Shown: positions 1 to 9,520, numbered from the stretch's first letter. The stretch: DNA of 64,000 nucleotides from Rhizobium oryziradicis (GCF_001939045.1 NZ_MKIM01000027.1:310001-374000), one strand, 5' to 3'. A program made the numbers and translations. The notes: generated by a model from the sequence alone, not told the origin.

Positions 1-1
1 T

Positions 2-118
2 CTTGCCGCCGGCCTTGATGATCTGCTGGTCTTGCCGCTCAGCTCTGCCAAACTGGTGGAATGCATCCAGCATTGGTCTGTGGAGCATCATCCTCTGCCA
101 CAGGTGGCGCTATCTTGA
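2..118 (+). CDS. C-terminal fragment of a receiver-like (response regulator) protein, cut by the window edge
   Basis: The second frame is open from base 2 to a TGA at 116-118 and encodes 38 residues beginning LAAGLDDLLVLPLSSAKLVE. The pattern AGxDDxLxxPLxxxKL resembles the last strand and helix of CheY-type receiver domains. The conserved lysine that normally precedes the proline is a leucine here, so it may be a degenerate receiver. The stop overlaps the end of the convergent mnmD gene by 9 bases. Only the tail is visible, so the assignment is tentative. Confidence 0.5.
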   Translation, partial: LAAGLDDLLVLPLSSAKLVECIQHWSVEHHPLPQVALS

Positions 119-832
119 CGTGCCGCCGCACAGCATTTCGCGCTTGCCCGCAAAACCTTTGCGGCGCTCCACCTGAAAGCCTGCCGCCACCAGATTGCGC
201 CGCACGAAACCGGCTGCGGCATAGGTGGCAAAGCGCCCACCCTCTCTGGTAAGTTGGCAAAGGCGGGTCATCAGCTCAATCGACCACATGTCGGCATTGC
301 GTGATGGTGCAAACCCATCCAGATACCAGGCATCGAACGGCTCTTGCCAGCTGTTGAGCGAGGTCAGCGCATCACCACAAACGACAATCAGACGGGTCTG
401 CTCATCAAGATCGAGCTGAACCTGACCGCTGGGAGCCTCGGGCCAAAGTGAGACGAAGTGTTGTCGCTCACCATCAATTTCCGGCCAATGGGAGAGGGCG
501 CGGTCAATATCCTGCCCCCGCATGGGATAAAGCTCAAACGAGGTAAAGGTCAGTTTTTGGCCTGGCTGGCGGTAGAGTTTCCACTGCCGCCATGTTTCCA
601 TGGCATTCAAGCCGGTGCCGAAACCCAGTTCGCCGATGCGGAAATCCTGCGCCCCGTTCCAGCGCTGCGGCAAATCATTGCCCGCCAGAAACACGTGGCC
701 GCATTCCAGCCTGCCATCGGTCTGGCAGTAAAAATGGTCGCCAAAAGCGGTGGAATAGGGCATATCGCCCTCTTGCCAGGTCAAGCTCTGGTGCGTTGCG
801 GCAATTTCGGATTCTGAAGTGGAGTGTGTCAT
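110..832 (-). CDS. mnmD: MnmD-type tRNA (5-methylaminomethyl-2-thiouridine) methyltransferase
   Basis: This 240-residue protein matches the methyltransferase half of MnmC (DUF752 family). That enzyme uses S-adenosylmethionine to methylate nm5U34 to mnm5U34 in the wobble position of certain tRNAs in the cytoplasm. The SAM-binding motif IGELGFGTGLN is at residues 66-76, and the family signature YLDGFAPSRN is at 170-179 with DMW following. In enterobacteria this domain is fused to an FAD oxidoreductase; here the oxidoreductase is the adjacent divergent gene. The ATG at 830-832 overlaps the ATG of that gene (831-833) on the other strand. A later start near residue 24 is possible, but family members usually include the preceding W-E-G segment. 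Confidence 0.85.
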   Translation of the reverse strand: MTHSTSESEIAATHQSLTWQEGDMPYSTAFGDHFYCQTDGRLECGHVFLAGNDLPQRWNGAQDFRIGELGFGTGLNAMETWRQWKLYRQPGQKLTFTSFELYPMRGQDIDRALSHWPEIDGERQHFVSLWPEAPSGQVQLDLDEQTRLIVVCGDALTSLNSWQEPFDAWYLDGFAPSRNADMWSIELMTRLCQLTREGGRFATYAAAGFVRRNLVAAGFQVERRKGFAGKREMLCGGTSR

Positions 833-2030
833 GACAAATGGCGATAAGATGGCTTTGCGCTTTGGTCAACTCTCCACCGATCTTCTTATTGTTGGTGGCG
901 GCATTATGGGCCTTTGGGCCGCACGTTTTGCGCTGGAAGCGGGGTTGCGCGTGACATTGGTGGATGCAGATCGCATTGCCAGCGGGGCCAGCGGCGGTCT
1001 GCTCGGCTCGCTCATGCCCTATATGCCCGACAGATGGTGCGAGAAAAAACAGTTCCAGTTTGATGCTTTGCTGTCTTTGGAAGACGAAGTGGCACGGCTG
1101 GAGGCGGAAACCGGCTGTTCTGCCGGCTATCGCCGTGCTGGCCGGTTGATCATGCTGCCCAAACCGCATTTGCGCACCATTGCGCTTCGCCACGAAAAAG
1201 ACGCGCAAACCGCCTGGCAGACGCCCACCCGCAGCTTTGCCTGGCAGGTGCTGGATCAATCCCCCTTTGGGGCCGATTGGCCAGACCCCAGCTATACCGA
1301 GGGTGGATTGGTGCATGACACGTTGGCGGCGCGCGTTTCACCGCGCGGCCTGACGGAAGGGTTGCGGCAGGTTTTGATGGCATCCCCTCGCTGCCAGATT
1401 ATCGAGGGCGCGGCAGTCACAGGCTTTGATGTCGCGCAGCGGCAGGCCTTGTTGCAAGATGGCCGCAAGATTGCCTATGGCCACGTGATGATTGCGGCGG
1501 GCATCGGTTCATTTCCGCTGCTGCAGGCCTTGATGCCACCGCAGCCACAGCCTTTGGGCATGGCAGTGAAAGGACAATCGGCGCTTTTGCAGGCCAAAAT
1601 TGATCCGACCCTGCCGCTGTTGTTTCTCGATGGCGTCTACATCGTGCCCCATGACGATGGCCGGGTGGCGATTGGCAGCACCAGCGAAAATCATTTTAAT
1701 GAGGCCTTCACCACCGATGACCAGCTCGAGAGGCTGATTGAGCGGGTCGGCATCATGGTGCCAGCGTTGCGCGATGCCCCGGTTGTGGAGCGTTGGGCGG
1801 GTCTGCGCCCCAAGGCCATTGACCGCGATCCCATGGTCGGGCCTCATCCTGAGCACCCATCGATCATTGCACTCACGGGTGGGTTTAAAATCAGCTTTGG
1901 TCTGGCTCATCGCCTTGCGCAAGCGGCTCTTGCACCGCTGCTTGGCACAGAGCTCGTGGGGCAGCCCTTTGGGCTGCCTGACGGGTTTACACTGAGGCAT
2001 CATCTAGAGGTTGCTTCACGCAAAAAGTGA
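831..2030 (+). CDS. FAD-dependent oxidoreductase of the DAO family, probable separate MnmC oxidoreductase partner
   Basis: The protein has 399 residues from the ATG at 831, which follows GGAG at 821-824; a GTG at 819 is also in frame. A dinucleotide-binding motif VGGGIMG at residues 21-27 and the GASGG segment that follows are typical of D-amino-acid-oxidase-like flavoproteins, including MnmC C-terminal domains, ThiO and glycine oxidases. The divergent neighbour is the MnmD methyltransferase with overlapping start codons. The likely role is therefore removal of the carboxymethyl group from cmnm5U34 in tRNA, supplying the substrate for MnmD. That role is inferred from the neighbour and family; another amino-acid oxidase remains possible. 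Confidence 0.7.
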   Translation: MTNGDKMALRFGQLSTDLLIVGGGIMGLWAARFALEAGLRVTLVDADRIASGASGGLLGSLMPYMPDRWCEKKQFQFDALLSLEDEVARLEAETGCSAGYRRAGRLIMLPKPHLRTIALRHEKDAQTAWQTPTRSFAWQVLDQSPFGADWPDPSYTEGGLVHDTLAARVSPRGLTEGLRQVLMASPRCQIIEGAAVTGFDVAQRQALLQDGRKIAYGHVMIAAGIGSFPLLQALMPPQPQPLGMAVKGQSALLQAKIDPTLPLLFLDGVYIVPHDDGRVAIGSTSENHFNEAFTTDDQLERLIERVGIMVPALRDAPVVERWAGLRPKAIDRDPMVGPHPEHPSIIALTGGFKISFGLAHRLAQAALAPLLGTELVGQPFGLPDGFTLRHHLEVASRKK

Positions 2031-2137
2031 AATTTAGATTTCGCTGTTTTCGTCATAGTGTCATGCAAATCGCCTATCTCGAAGAGGAAGCCGGTCGTTG
2101 AGCCATGCTGATTCGATGAGCCGAGGAGGCAAAGTGC

Positions 2138-2845
2138 ATGCGTTACTCGATTTGTTACACACCCTCAGCGCGTGATCCACTGTCACTGGCCGCAAGCAGC
2201 TGGCTGGGGCGCAGCGTCTATTCGGGCGAGGCGGTGGAACACCCCGAGGGCATTGGCCTGAGCCAAAGCGAGATTGCCTTTCACACCGCTTTGCCACGGC
2301 GCAATGGCTTTCATGCCTGCCTGAAAGCTCCTTTTCGCCTGCATCCTGATGTCAGCGAGGCGATGTTGCTGCGCGAATTGATGCATTTTGCCGGCGTTGT
2401 CGAGCCTTTTGCCCTGCCTGCTCTGGAAGTCGGGCGGCTGGGTGATCATTGCGGCCTGATGCTCAGCCACCACTCGCTGCAGCTCGATCAACTGGCATCG
2501 CTGGTGGTGCAGAATTTCGATCAGTTTCGCGCGCCCCTCACAGAGGCCGAAATTGACCGCATGGCACCGGAGCGCTTGAGCGCACCGCAATTTGCCAATC
2601 TCTACCGCTGGGGTGATCCGCATGTGCTGGACGAATATCGGTTTTATCTCCCCTTGACTGGACCACTCTCGCTGCGTGATCGCGAGAGAGTGCAAAAAGC
2701 CACCAGCAGCTATTTTTCCACCTACCTTGCCCAGCCGCCAGTGTTTTCCAATCTGGCGCTGTTTGTGGAGCGCGAGCAGGGGGCTCCGCTGGTGGTGCAT
2801 TCGCTACATCCCATGGGGCGGGTGTCGGCGCGCAAGATTGCGTAA
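2138..2845 (+). CDS. DUF1045 / 2H-phosphoesterase-like protein with degenerate catalytic motifs
   Basis: This 235-residue protein belongs to the DUF1045 family, a branch of the 2H phosphoesterase superfamily often found near phosphonate genes. The ATG at 2138 follows a strong GAGGAGG. Catalysis in 2H enzymes depends on two HxT/S motifs. Here the first is HAC (residues 59-61, in GFHACLKAPF). The place where the second is expected reads YLP (170-172, in FYLPLTGPL), so both motifs look altered. No phosphonate genes are in the window, and the next gene is allantoinase. I infer a non-canonical role, perhaps ligand binding in the purine locus. It could equally be an unrelated passenger, since a RIME-like repeat separates the two genes. 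Confidence 0.75.
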   Translation: MRYSICYTPSARDPLSLAASSWLGRSVYSGEAVEHPEGIGLSQSEIAFHTALPRRNGFHACLKAPFRLHPDVSEAMLLRELMHFAGVVEPFALPALEVGRLGDHCGLMLSHHSLQLDQLASLVVQNFDQFRAPLTEAEIDRMAPERLSAPQFANLYRWGDPHVLDEYRFYLPLTGPLSLRDRERVQKATSSYFSTYLAQPPVFSNLALFVEREQGAPLVVHSLHPMGRVSARKIA

Positions 2846-2846
2846 A

Positions 2847-2949
2847 TTTTGTCAGGGAAAAGTGGTCACCGGTTTTTCTGATCAGACAAACTCAAACAAA
2901 GAGGTTCAGACTCTGTCAGGTTCATGATTGAACCTGACAGAGTCTGAAA
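2847..2949. repeat. RIME-like double-palindrome intergenic element, copy 1
   Basis: The element has two consecutive inverted repeats. The first runs from TTTGTCAGGGAAAA to the matching GACAAAC at about 2884-2890. The second has perfect 20-base arms at 2905-2924 and 2929-2948 around a 4-base centre. It begins 2 bases after the stop codon of the DUF1045 gene. Closely similar copies are at 13677-13780 and 33775-33877. The size and two-palindrome architecture resemble the rhizobial RIME elements; identity with RIME1 was not tested. Confidence 0.85.
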
Positions 2950-3013
2950 GTATCTCGACAAGGTTCTATAGCAATGCTTAACCTTTGATCTCCCAAGATA
3001 TAAAGGTGACGTG

Positions 3014-3934
3014 ATGCAGGATAAAGCCTACCCCCGCGATCTCATTGGTTATGGTCGCCACACGCCAGATCCCAAATGGCCAGGCGGCGCCAATGTGGCG
3101 GTGCAATTCGTGATCAATTACGAAGAGGGCGGAGAAAGCTGCATTCTTGATGGCGATCCGGGCTCGGAAAATCTTCTCTCTGAAATTGTCGGTGCCGCAA
3201 GCTGGCCGGGCCAGCGCAATCTCAATATGGAATCGATTTATGAATATGGTTCTCGGGCCGGTTTCTGGCGCCTGCACCGCATGTTTACAAAGTTGAACCT
3301 GCCTGTCACCGTCTATGGTGTCACGCAGGCCATGGTGCGCAACCCGGACGCCGTGGCCGCCATGAACGAGGCAGGCTGGGAAATTGCCAGCCATGGATTT
3401 CGGTGGCTGGAATATAAGGATTTTCCAGAAGATGTAGAGCGCCAGCATATTCAAGATGCTGTCAGGCTGCACACGCAGGTGGCTGGCGAGCGGCCCTATG
3501 GCATGTATCAGGGCAAGCCCTCAGACAACACGCTCAAGCTGGTGATGGAGGAGGGCGGCTTTCTCTATTCCTCCGACAATTATTCGGATGATTTGCCGTT
3601 CTGGGTGCCAGATCACCATGGCAAGCCATTTCTGATCATTCCCTATACGCTGGAAACCAATGATATGCGCTTTGCCACCCCGCAAGGCTTCAATTCCGGC
3701 GATCAGTTTTTCACCTATCTCAAGGATGCGTTTGACACGCTCTATCAGGAGGGCGAGGAGGGTGCGCCGAAAATGATGTCAGTGGGTCTGCATTGCCGTC
3801 TTGTGGGCCGTCCGGGCCGAGCAGCCGCTCTCAAGCGGTTTGTGGATTACGTGCTGTCGCATGACAAGGTTTGGGTGCCGACGCGGCTGGATATTGCTAA
3901 ACACTGGCATGCCCATCACAAGCCGAACTGGTGA
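3014..3934 (+). CDS. puuE: Allantoinase PuuE (polysaccharide deacetylase-like)
   Basis: The 306-residue protein matches the metal-independent PuuE allantoinase family, which has the polysaccharide-deacetylase (NodB-like) fold and hydrolyses allantoin to allantoate in the cytoplasm. Recognisable family segments are the N-terminal RDLIGYGRHTPDPKWPGGA, VAVQFVINYEEGGE, the NMESIYEYGSRAGFWR block and the ASHGFRW motif. The ATG at 3014 lies downstream of AAAGGTG; a GTG codon at 3011 is also in frame. It acts after UraD in the urate pathway, whose other genes are at 9.6 and 12.1-18.5 kb. A strong hairpin follows at 3963-3996, so it is probably transcribed alone. Confidence 0.93.
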   Translation: MQDKAYPRDLIGYGRHTPDPKWPGGANVAVQFVINYEEGGESCILDGDPGSENLLSEIVGAASWPGQRNLNMESIYEYGSRAGFWRLHRMFTKLNLPVTVYGVTQAMVRNPDAVAAMNEAGWEIASHGFRWLEYKDFPEDVERQHIQDAVRLHTQVAGERPYGMYQGKPSDNTLKLVMEEGGFLYSSDNYSDDLPFWVPDHHGKPFLIIPYTLETNDMRFATPQGFNSGDQFFTYLKDAFDTLYQEGEEGAPKMMSVGLHCRLVGRPGRAAALKRFVDYVLSHDKVWVPTRLDIAKHWHAHHKPNW

Positions 3935-3962
3935 GTGGCACAACTGCTGCCCACTCTTGAGT

Positions 3963-4000
3963 GCATCGTGCCCAAAAATCAAAATCGGCACGATGCTGTT
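3963..4000 (+). terminator. Probable intrinsic terminator after puuE
   Basis: Perfect 10-base arms (GCATCGTGCC at 3963-3972 and its complement at 3987-3996) enclose an A-rich loop and are followed by TGTTTC. The position, 29 bases after the puuE stop, supports termination, although the T-tract is short. Confidence 0.65.
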
Positions 4001-4138
4001 TCACGTCATATTGCTGGCTTTTTCTAAAATTTGATTCAAGAGCGTGTGAATTTCCTGCAAGATCATGCTTTTTGAGACGATTATTTAATTCTCAAACTCT
4101 AAGAGGGGGCGTTAAACACTGCCAGAGAACCGTTACCA

Positions 4139-6025
4139 ATGAACGAGCATGCCGCGGGATCTATCCATTCGAGGCCTTTTTTATTTGCGACCATGTGTGC
4201 CGCCATGTTTGTTGGTCTTGCCGTCTGGTCTGAGATTTCCAGCTGGCAAGCCCAAGTGTCGCGGATGAATTCCTATCTGGAGCAAACCGCAAAGGCGATT
4301 GCCCAGCACGCGGATGATGTTATTGAGGTGGCAAAGCAGCCTTTGGTTGGCTTGGTGCTTCAGGTTCGCAACAACAGCGATACGATGCTGCAAAAGCTCG
4401 AACTGGTGCGAACGATGCGTGATGTGACCAGAAACTCACCTTATTTGCGCAGTCTGGCGTATCTGAATGCGGATGGCCGATTGATTGAATCTACGACAAA
4501 CGCCTTTTCTGCCGGGGTCGATTTATCCGACCGCGCCTATTTTATCCATCATCGACAGTCCGAAGATTTCAGCCCACGCGCCGATGGGCCATTTAAAGGC
4601 CCGGTGACCAATGAATGGTTTATGACCCTGTCTCAGCGGTTGAATGACCGCAACGGACATTTTGCCGGTGTGATGGTTGCCACCATTGATGTCAGAATGT
4701 TTATTAATTTTTTCAAAGGCTTCAGCTTTCCAGGACAAGCCACGCTTGCCATGATTGATGGCGATGGCCGTATTCTTGTTCGCTCGCCAATGGATTATAG
4801 CGCCATGGGGATGAGCTTAAACCAGACGCCATTTTATCGCGATGCGCTGCTGAAAAAAAGCAGCGGAAATTATCCGTATCGGTCGCCATTTGACGGCGTG
4901 TTCAAGGAATCGGGCTATTATACCAGCCAGGCGACCCACATTACCGCGCTGGTTGCGATCTCTCAAAAGGATATCCTCTGGTATTGGATCAAACTTTCCA
5001 AAACCAGATGGCTGTTTTCTTTGGCTGCCATGTGCGCGGCAGTGGTTATGACCCTTCGGTTGATGCACAATATGGCTATGGCACGCCGCGACCAGATGCT
5101 GATTGCGGCGCGGGATGCCGAATTTCAGCTCATTGCCAATGCATCGTCTGACCTGATCGAAAAGCTGGATGATAACGGCATACGGGAATATGTGTCTGCG
5201 GCATCCCAATCGGTTTTGGAAATTGATCCGGGCGAGCTTGTCGGAAAGAGTGTGTTTGAGGGCAATGATGCCGAGGCCAAACAATATTGGTCCGAGGCTT
5301 TGGCCAATATTGCCGCCGGGTCTTCCATCGAAAGGCTGATTTTCCGGCGAACCAAGAAGAATGGCGAGAAAGCATGGCTGGAAACGGTGATTACCCGTGT
5401 GCGCCGCTTTGATGTTGGCAGTGGCATGGTTGCCATCACCCGCGATGTCACCAGTCAGCGCTTGCTGCAAGAAGAGCTGGACCGACTGGCCAATACGGAT
5501 GAACTGACCCAACTGTCAAACAAGCGCCATTTCAACACACAGCTGAGGTTGCGAACGGCAGAGGCAAGGGCAAATGGCACGCCGCTTTCTCTTTTGCTCA
5601 TGGACGTCGATCGCTTCAAACTCTTCAATGACACTTATGGTCATTTGCCCGGCGACACCTGTTTGCGGCGCATTGCGGCTGAAACGTCGGCGACCATTCG
5701 CCATGGCACGGATCTCGCGGCCCGATACGGTGGCGAAGAGATTGCGGTATTGCTGCCTGGCCTGAACGAGGAGGAGGGCTGGGACATGGCTGATACGATT
5801 CGTCAGCGCATTGCAGCTCTTGAGATCGAGCATGCAAAAAATCTGCCTTGGGCCTATGTCACCGTCAGTATTGGCGTGGCGACGCTGACAGTTCATCAGC
5901 ATGAGAGCGATGAAGCGCTGTTCGTGCGCGCCGATCAGGCGCTTTACAAGGCTAAAAATTCCGGGCGCAACACTGTTATTGGCAATGAAAGCAACCTTGC
6001 TGCGCAGACCAACAGTGCCGCCTGA
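4139..6025 (+). CDS. Membrane diguanylate cyclase with extracellular Cache-type sensor, PAS and GGDEF domains
   Basis: The 628-residue protein has a transmembrane segment at about residues 13-31 and a periplasmic double-Cache-like sensor region (about 40-280). A second membrane segment is near 290-310, followed by a PAS domain (about 325-440) and a C-terminal GGDEF domain. The catalytic signature is GGEEI near residues 531-535, with DVDRFKLFNDTYGH upstream, so the enzyme should make cyclic di-GMP from two GTP. The usual product-inhibition RxxD motif just before it reads HGTD, with the arginine one residue too early, so feedback control may be weak. No EAL domain is present. The ligand is unknown. 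A palindromic hairpin follows the gene. Confidence 0.9.
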   Translation: MNEHAAGSIHSRPFLFATMCAAMFVGLAVWSEISSWQAQVSRMNSYLEQTAKAIAQHADDVIEVAKQPLVGLVLQVRNNSDTMLQKLELVRTMRDVTRNSPYLRSLAYLNADGRLIESTTNAFSAGVDLSDRAYFIHHRQSEDFSPRADGPFKGPVTNEWFMTLSQRLNDRNGHFAGVMVATIDVRMFINFFKGFSFPGQATLAMIDGDGRILVRSPMDYSAMGMSLNQTPFYRDALLKKSSGNYPYRSPFDGVFKESGYYTSQATHITALVAISQKDILWYWIKLSKTRWLFSLAAMCAAVVMTLRLMHNMAMARRDQMLIAARDAEFQLIANASSDLIEKLDDNGIREYVSAASQSVLEIDPGELVGKSVFEGNDAEAKQYWSEALANIAAGSSIERLIFRRTKKNGEKAWLETVITRVRRFDVGSGMVAITRDVTSQRLLQEELDRLANTDELTQLSNKRHFNTQLRLRTAEARANGTPLSLLLMDVDRFKLFNDTYGHLPGDTCLRRIAAETSATIRHGTDLAARYGGEEIAVLLPGLNEEEGWDMADTIRQRIAALEIEHAKNLPWAYVTVSIGVATLTVHQHESDEALFVRADQALYKAKNSGRNTVIGNESNLAAQTNSAA

Positions 6026-6032
6026 TTGTGCT

Positions 6033-6057
6033 GTTCTCCCGGATAGTCCGGGAGAAC
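6033..6057. terminator. Perfect hairpin between convergent genes
   Basis: Arms GTTCTCCCGGA (6033-6043) and its exact complement (6047-6057) flank a 3-base loop, 8 bases after the cyclase stop and before the stop of the convergent dehydrogenase. No U-tract follows on the plus strand, so a bidirectional termination or mRNA-stability role is inferred. Confidence 0.5.
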
Positions 6058-6109
6058 CTGTGCAAGGAGGGGCTAGATCAGGTCTGCCCGTGATCAAGTC
6101 TGTTTGTGA

Positions 6110-7156
6110 TCAGGCGTCCAGCGTCGCCATGTCGATCACAAAGCGGTAGCGGACATCGCTTTTCAGCACGCGGTCATAGGCCTTGTTGATGTCTTTGATA
6201 TCAATAACCTCAATGTCCGACGTAATGTTGTGCTTGCCGCAGAAGTCCAGCATTTCCTGTGTTTCCTTGATCGAGCCGATCATGGAACCCGACAGGTTGC
6301 GACGGGCCGGAATGAGCGAGAATGCATGCACCGGCACTGGCTTTTCCGGAACACCCAGCAGCACCATGGTGCCATCAACCTTGAGCAGGTTGAGATAGGC
6401 ATTCCAATCAATATCGGCACTGACGGTGCAGATGATCAGATCAAACGTGCCTGCCAATGTCTTGAAGGTTTCAGCATCGCTGGTGGCGTAATAGTGCTTG
6501 GCACCCAGCCGCAGACCATCTTCCTTCTTGGACAGTGTTTGGCTTAAAACGGTGATATCGGCACCCATGGCCGCACCGATTTTAACCCCCATATGGCCCA
6601 ATCCACCCATGCCGACGATGGCAACATTTTTGCCAGGGCCTGCCTTCCAATGGGCGAGAGGCGAATAGAGCGTAATGCCAGCGCACAGCAGAGGGGCTGC
6701 GGCATCAAGCGGCAGATTGTCAGGAATGGACAGCACATAGCCTTCTTTGACCACGATGCTGTCAGAATAACCGCCCTGGGTCACGGTTTTGCCATCGGCT
6801 TCAAGGCTGCTGTAGGTCTGAACCAGACCGGGCTGATATTGCTCTGTGTCAACATCGCGGGTTTGGCAGTGAACGCAGGAATCAACAAAACAGCCGACGC
6901 CCACGTGATCGCCAACCTTGAATTTGCTGACCTTTGAGCCAACCGCTGTCACGACACCGGCAATTTCATGGCCGGGGACCATCGGAAAAATGGAGATACC
7001 CCATTCATTGCGTGTCTGGTGAATGTCTGAATGACACACGCCGCAATATTTGATGGATATGACCACATCATCGTCATTGGGTTCACGACGCTCAAAAGTG
7101 AAAGGTGCGAGCGGCTTGGTGGCATCGGTGGCGGCATAGCCTTTTGCAATCGGCAT
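6110..7156 (-). CDS. NAD(P)-dependent zinc alcohol dehydrogenase (YahK/cinnamyl alcohol dehydrogenase type)
   Basis: The 348-residue medium-chain dehydrogenase keeps the catalytic zinc ligands in CGVCHSD (Cys38) and PGHE (His63), and the nucleotide fold [11 protein letters not shown]. It probably reduces or oxidises aldehydes and alcohols with NADP(H). The structural zinc lobe is altered: where relatives have CxxCxxCx7C, this protein has Cys94 and Cys97 but Arg100 and Gln108 in place of the last two cysteines. It is monocistronic, convergent with the cyclase gene and followed by the chemoreceptor on the same strand about 380 bases upstream. The substrate is unknown. Confidence 0.85.
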   Translation of the reverse strand: MPIAKGYAATDATKPLAPFTFERREPNDDDVVISIKYCGVCHSDIHQTRNEWGISIFPMVPGHEIAGVVTAVGSKVSKFKVGDHVGVGCFVDSCVHCQTRDVDTEQYQPGLVQTYSSLEADGKTVTQGGYSDSIVVKEGYVLSIPDNLPLDAAAPLLCAGITLYSPLAHWKAGPGKNVAIVGMGGLGHMGVKIGAAMGADITVLSQTLSKKEDGLRLGAKHYYATSDAETFKTLAGTFDLIICTVSADIDWNAYLNLLKVDGTMVLLGVPEKPVPVHAFSLIPARRNLSGSMIGSIKETQEMLDFCGKHNITSDIEVIDIKDINKAYDRVLKSDVRYRFVIDMATLDA

Positions 7157-7533
7157 GGGAAATCCTCGTGGTCGTATCAGGGAAAGAATAGTGGACGGTG
7201 TTGCGTAGCAAGGACGCTACAAAATTCACAACTCCCATATAGTGCGCACAGAAGTCGCAACAAGGGGCGAGGGGAGTTGGCAGAAAAAACCACGAGAGAT
7301 TTGAGAACAATTATGCGCTCGGCTTAAAATGAAATGTTATATCATTAATAGACAAAATTTTTACTTTAGAAGTGCTTGCCCAAAAATACCAAGTCTTCTG
7401 ATTTGATACCGGCGAACATCACAAGCCACCGATGGCGCTGTAACATCGCGGGTCCAACACATGATGGTGATCTGTGCTTCGCCCTCATCCGATCTGAGAG
7501 GTGAGGGCGAGGCTGGAAATGGAGAAGGTGATA
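7157..7533. other. Intergenic region with a weak hairpin
   Basis: No credible gene is visible in this stretch between the chemoreceptor and the alcohol dehydrogenase. An inverted repeat CGCCCTCA/TGAGGGCG at 7480-7487 and 7502-7509 lies 25 bases beyond the chemoreceptor stop and could terminate it on the minus strand, but no T-run follows. The AT-rich part at about 7320-7370 probably holds the dehydrogenase promoter region; I cannot define boxes. Confidence 0.4.
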
Positions 7534-9345
7534 TCAGGCCGCGCGGTGCGTGGAATGGCTGCGCCGGTCCTCAATCTTAAACATCGAGAGAAGATGGGCC
7601 AGGTTTTCGGTTTCGGACTTGAGCTGGCTCGTTGCGGCTGTCGTCTCTTCGACCATGGCAGCATTTTGCTGGGTCATGCGGTCGATCTCGTTGATCGAGC
7701 TGTTGATTTCGGAAATGCCGCTGGATTGTTCGCGCGACAGGGTGGCGATGTCGCCAATGCTGGCGTTGATGGTCAGCACGCGGCCGTCAATGCCCTGAAG
7801 GGCAGCGCCCGTTGCCTCCACCAGCTGCACGCCTGCCTGGACTTGCGCACCGGAGGCCTGAATATGGGTTTTGATTTCTTTGGCGGCATTGGCAGATCGC
7901 TGGGCCAGTTCACGCACTTCTTGCGCCACCACCGCAAAGCCCTTGCCTGCTTCGCCAGCGCGGGCGGCTTCGACGCCTGCGTTCAAGGCCAGCAGGTTGG
8001 TCTGAAAGGCAATCTCGTCAATCACGCTGATAATGTCGTTGATCTTGGTCGAGGATTGCTCAATCAAGCCCATGGCGCTGATGGCCTCCGTCACCACACT
8101 GCTGGATTTTGCGGCATCTTCTTTGGCTGAAATTGCCATGGTTCTGGCCTTTTCAATGCTGCTCTCCGACGATTTGATTTTGTGGCTGATGTCATCAATC
8201 GCGGCAGCGGTTTCTTCCAGATTGGCAGCCTGTCCTTCTGTCCGCTTGGAGAGATTGGTCACAGCACCATTGATCTCATCCACCGATCGCCCAACACTCA
8301 TCGTGCTCTCGGCAATTTTATGAAGGGTCTCCGCCAGCGCCGAGACGGCTTTGTTGAAGTCGGTTTCAAGTTTGAGATAATCACTGGGAAGATTGGTGAG
8401 CCGTACGGTGAGATCACCTTTTGAGAGCGCCTCAAAGGCTTGCGCAAAGCTGGCAACCACGCCGGCTTGTTTGTCGCTGTTTTGTTTTTCAACTTCGGCA
8501 CGTTCCTGCCGTCTTTGATCCATGGCCAATTGGCTGGCAGCCCGGTTGTCTTCCAGCCGGTTGCGCTCGACAACGGAATTTTTAATCTCAACCAGAGCAT
8601 TGGCCATTTGACCAATCTCGTCTCGGCGATGGGTGTGCGCAATCTCGCCGGACGTATCATTGGCCGCAATTTTGATCATGGTCGCTTTGAGGGCGTTGAG
8701 CGGTTTTGAGATCGAGCGACCGATCAGGATCGAACCAAGAATGGTGGCTATAGCCGCAAAAAGCAGGATAATGCCGGTGGCAAGCGTCTGCTTTTCGCCC
8801 ATGGCCACGATGTCATCATTGTAAACGCCGGTGCCGACAATCCAGCCCCAGGGCGCAAACAGCACGATGTGCGAATTCTTGCCCACCGGCTGATCCGAGC
8901 CGGGTTTGGGCCACATATAATCAAGATAGCCTTCGCCGCTGGCCTTGGCGATTTTGATAAATTCCTGAAAAATGAAAACGCCGTTCGGGTCTTTCATGCC
9001 CAGAACACTGGTGTTGTTCAAGGCCGGTTTGGCGGCATGGGCCACCATCACACCATTCAGGTCGTTGATCCAGAAATAGCCATCGGGACTATACCGCATC
9101 GCCACGATCTGGGCGATGGCATCTTTCTGCGCTGCCTCGCGGGTCATTTTGCCTTCGGCTTCAAGGCTCTGGTAGCGCTTGAAGATGGAAATGGCATTTT
9201 GATCCATCTTCATGAGCATGGCTTTGCGCTCGCTCACAATATTCTGATAGGATTGGTGACCGCTATAAAACAGCGCACCGGCCATGATGAAGAGACTGAT
9301 GCCCATCAGCAAAAAGATTCTCTTCAGAACAGACAAATTAGACAT
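7534..9345 (-). CDS. Methyl-accepting chemotaxis protein with single Cache sensor domain
   Basis: The 603-residue chemoreceptor has an N-terminal membrane segment (about 8-30), a periplasmic Cache_2-type domain containing [13 protein letters not shown] and [13 protein letters not shown], and a second membrane segment near 195-212. A HAMP region and a long cytoplasmic signalling domain follow. The signalling tip shows the invariant hairpin segment [20 protein letters not shown]. It should signal through CheW/CheA to the flagellar motor. No C-terminal NWETF-type CheR-binding pentapeptide is present; the protein ends in HRAA. The ligand is unknown, but related Cache_2 receptors often bind small carboxylic acids. 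It lies among purine-catabolism genes but has no demonstrated link to them. Confidence 0.92.
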   Translation of the reverse strand: MSNLSVLKRIFLLMGISLFIMAGALFYSGHQSYQNIVSERKAMLMKMDQNAISIFKRYQSLEAEGKMTREAAQKDAIAQIVAMRYSPDGYFWINDLNGVMVAHAAKPALNNTSVLGMKDPNGVFIFQEFIKIAKASGEGYLDYMWPKPGSDQPVGKNSHIVLFAPWGWIVGTGVYNDDIVAMGEKQTLATGIILLFAAIATILGSILIGRSISKPLNALKATMIKIAANDTSGEIAHTHRRDEIGQMANALVEIKNSVVERNRLEDNRAASQLAMDQRRQERAEVEKQNSDKQAGVVASFAQAFEALSKGDLTVRLTNLPSDYLKLETDFNKAVSALAETLHKIAESTMSVGRSVDEINGAVTNLSKRTEGQAANLEETAAAIDDISHKIKSSESSIEKARTMAISAKEDAAKSSSVVTEAISAMGLIEQSSTKINDIISVIDEIAFQTNLLALNAGVEAARAGEAGKGFAVVAQEVRELAQRSANAAKEIKTHIQASGAQVQAGVQLVEATGAALQGIDGRVLTINASIGDIATLSREQSSGISEINSSINEIDRMTQQNAAMVEETTAATSQLKSETENLAHLLSMFKIEDRRSHSTHRAA

Positions 9346-9520
9346 ATCTTAATTAATCCCCCGCTCCCGCTTTTTTAAGAGTGAGCCGGAAGCGTTTATA
9401 AATGTCTAATTTTGAACGTTTAAATTGTCGCAGGCGGGCCTATACCGCGCGTTTTGTGTCTTTTTTTGCCTCAAATCCCGCCCAAAACGGGAATTGTGCC
9501 ACTGTTTTGGATAGCATCGA

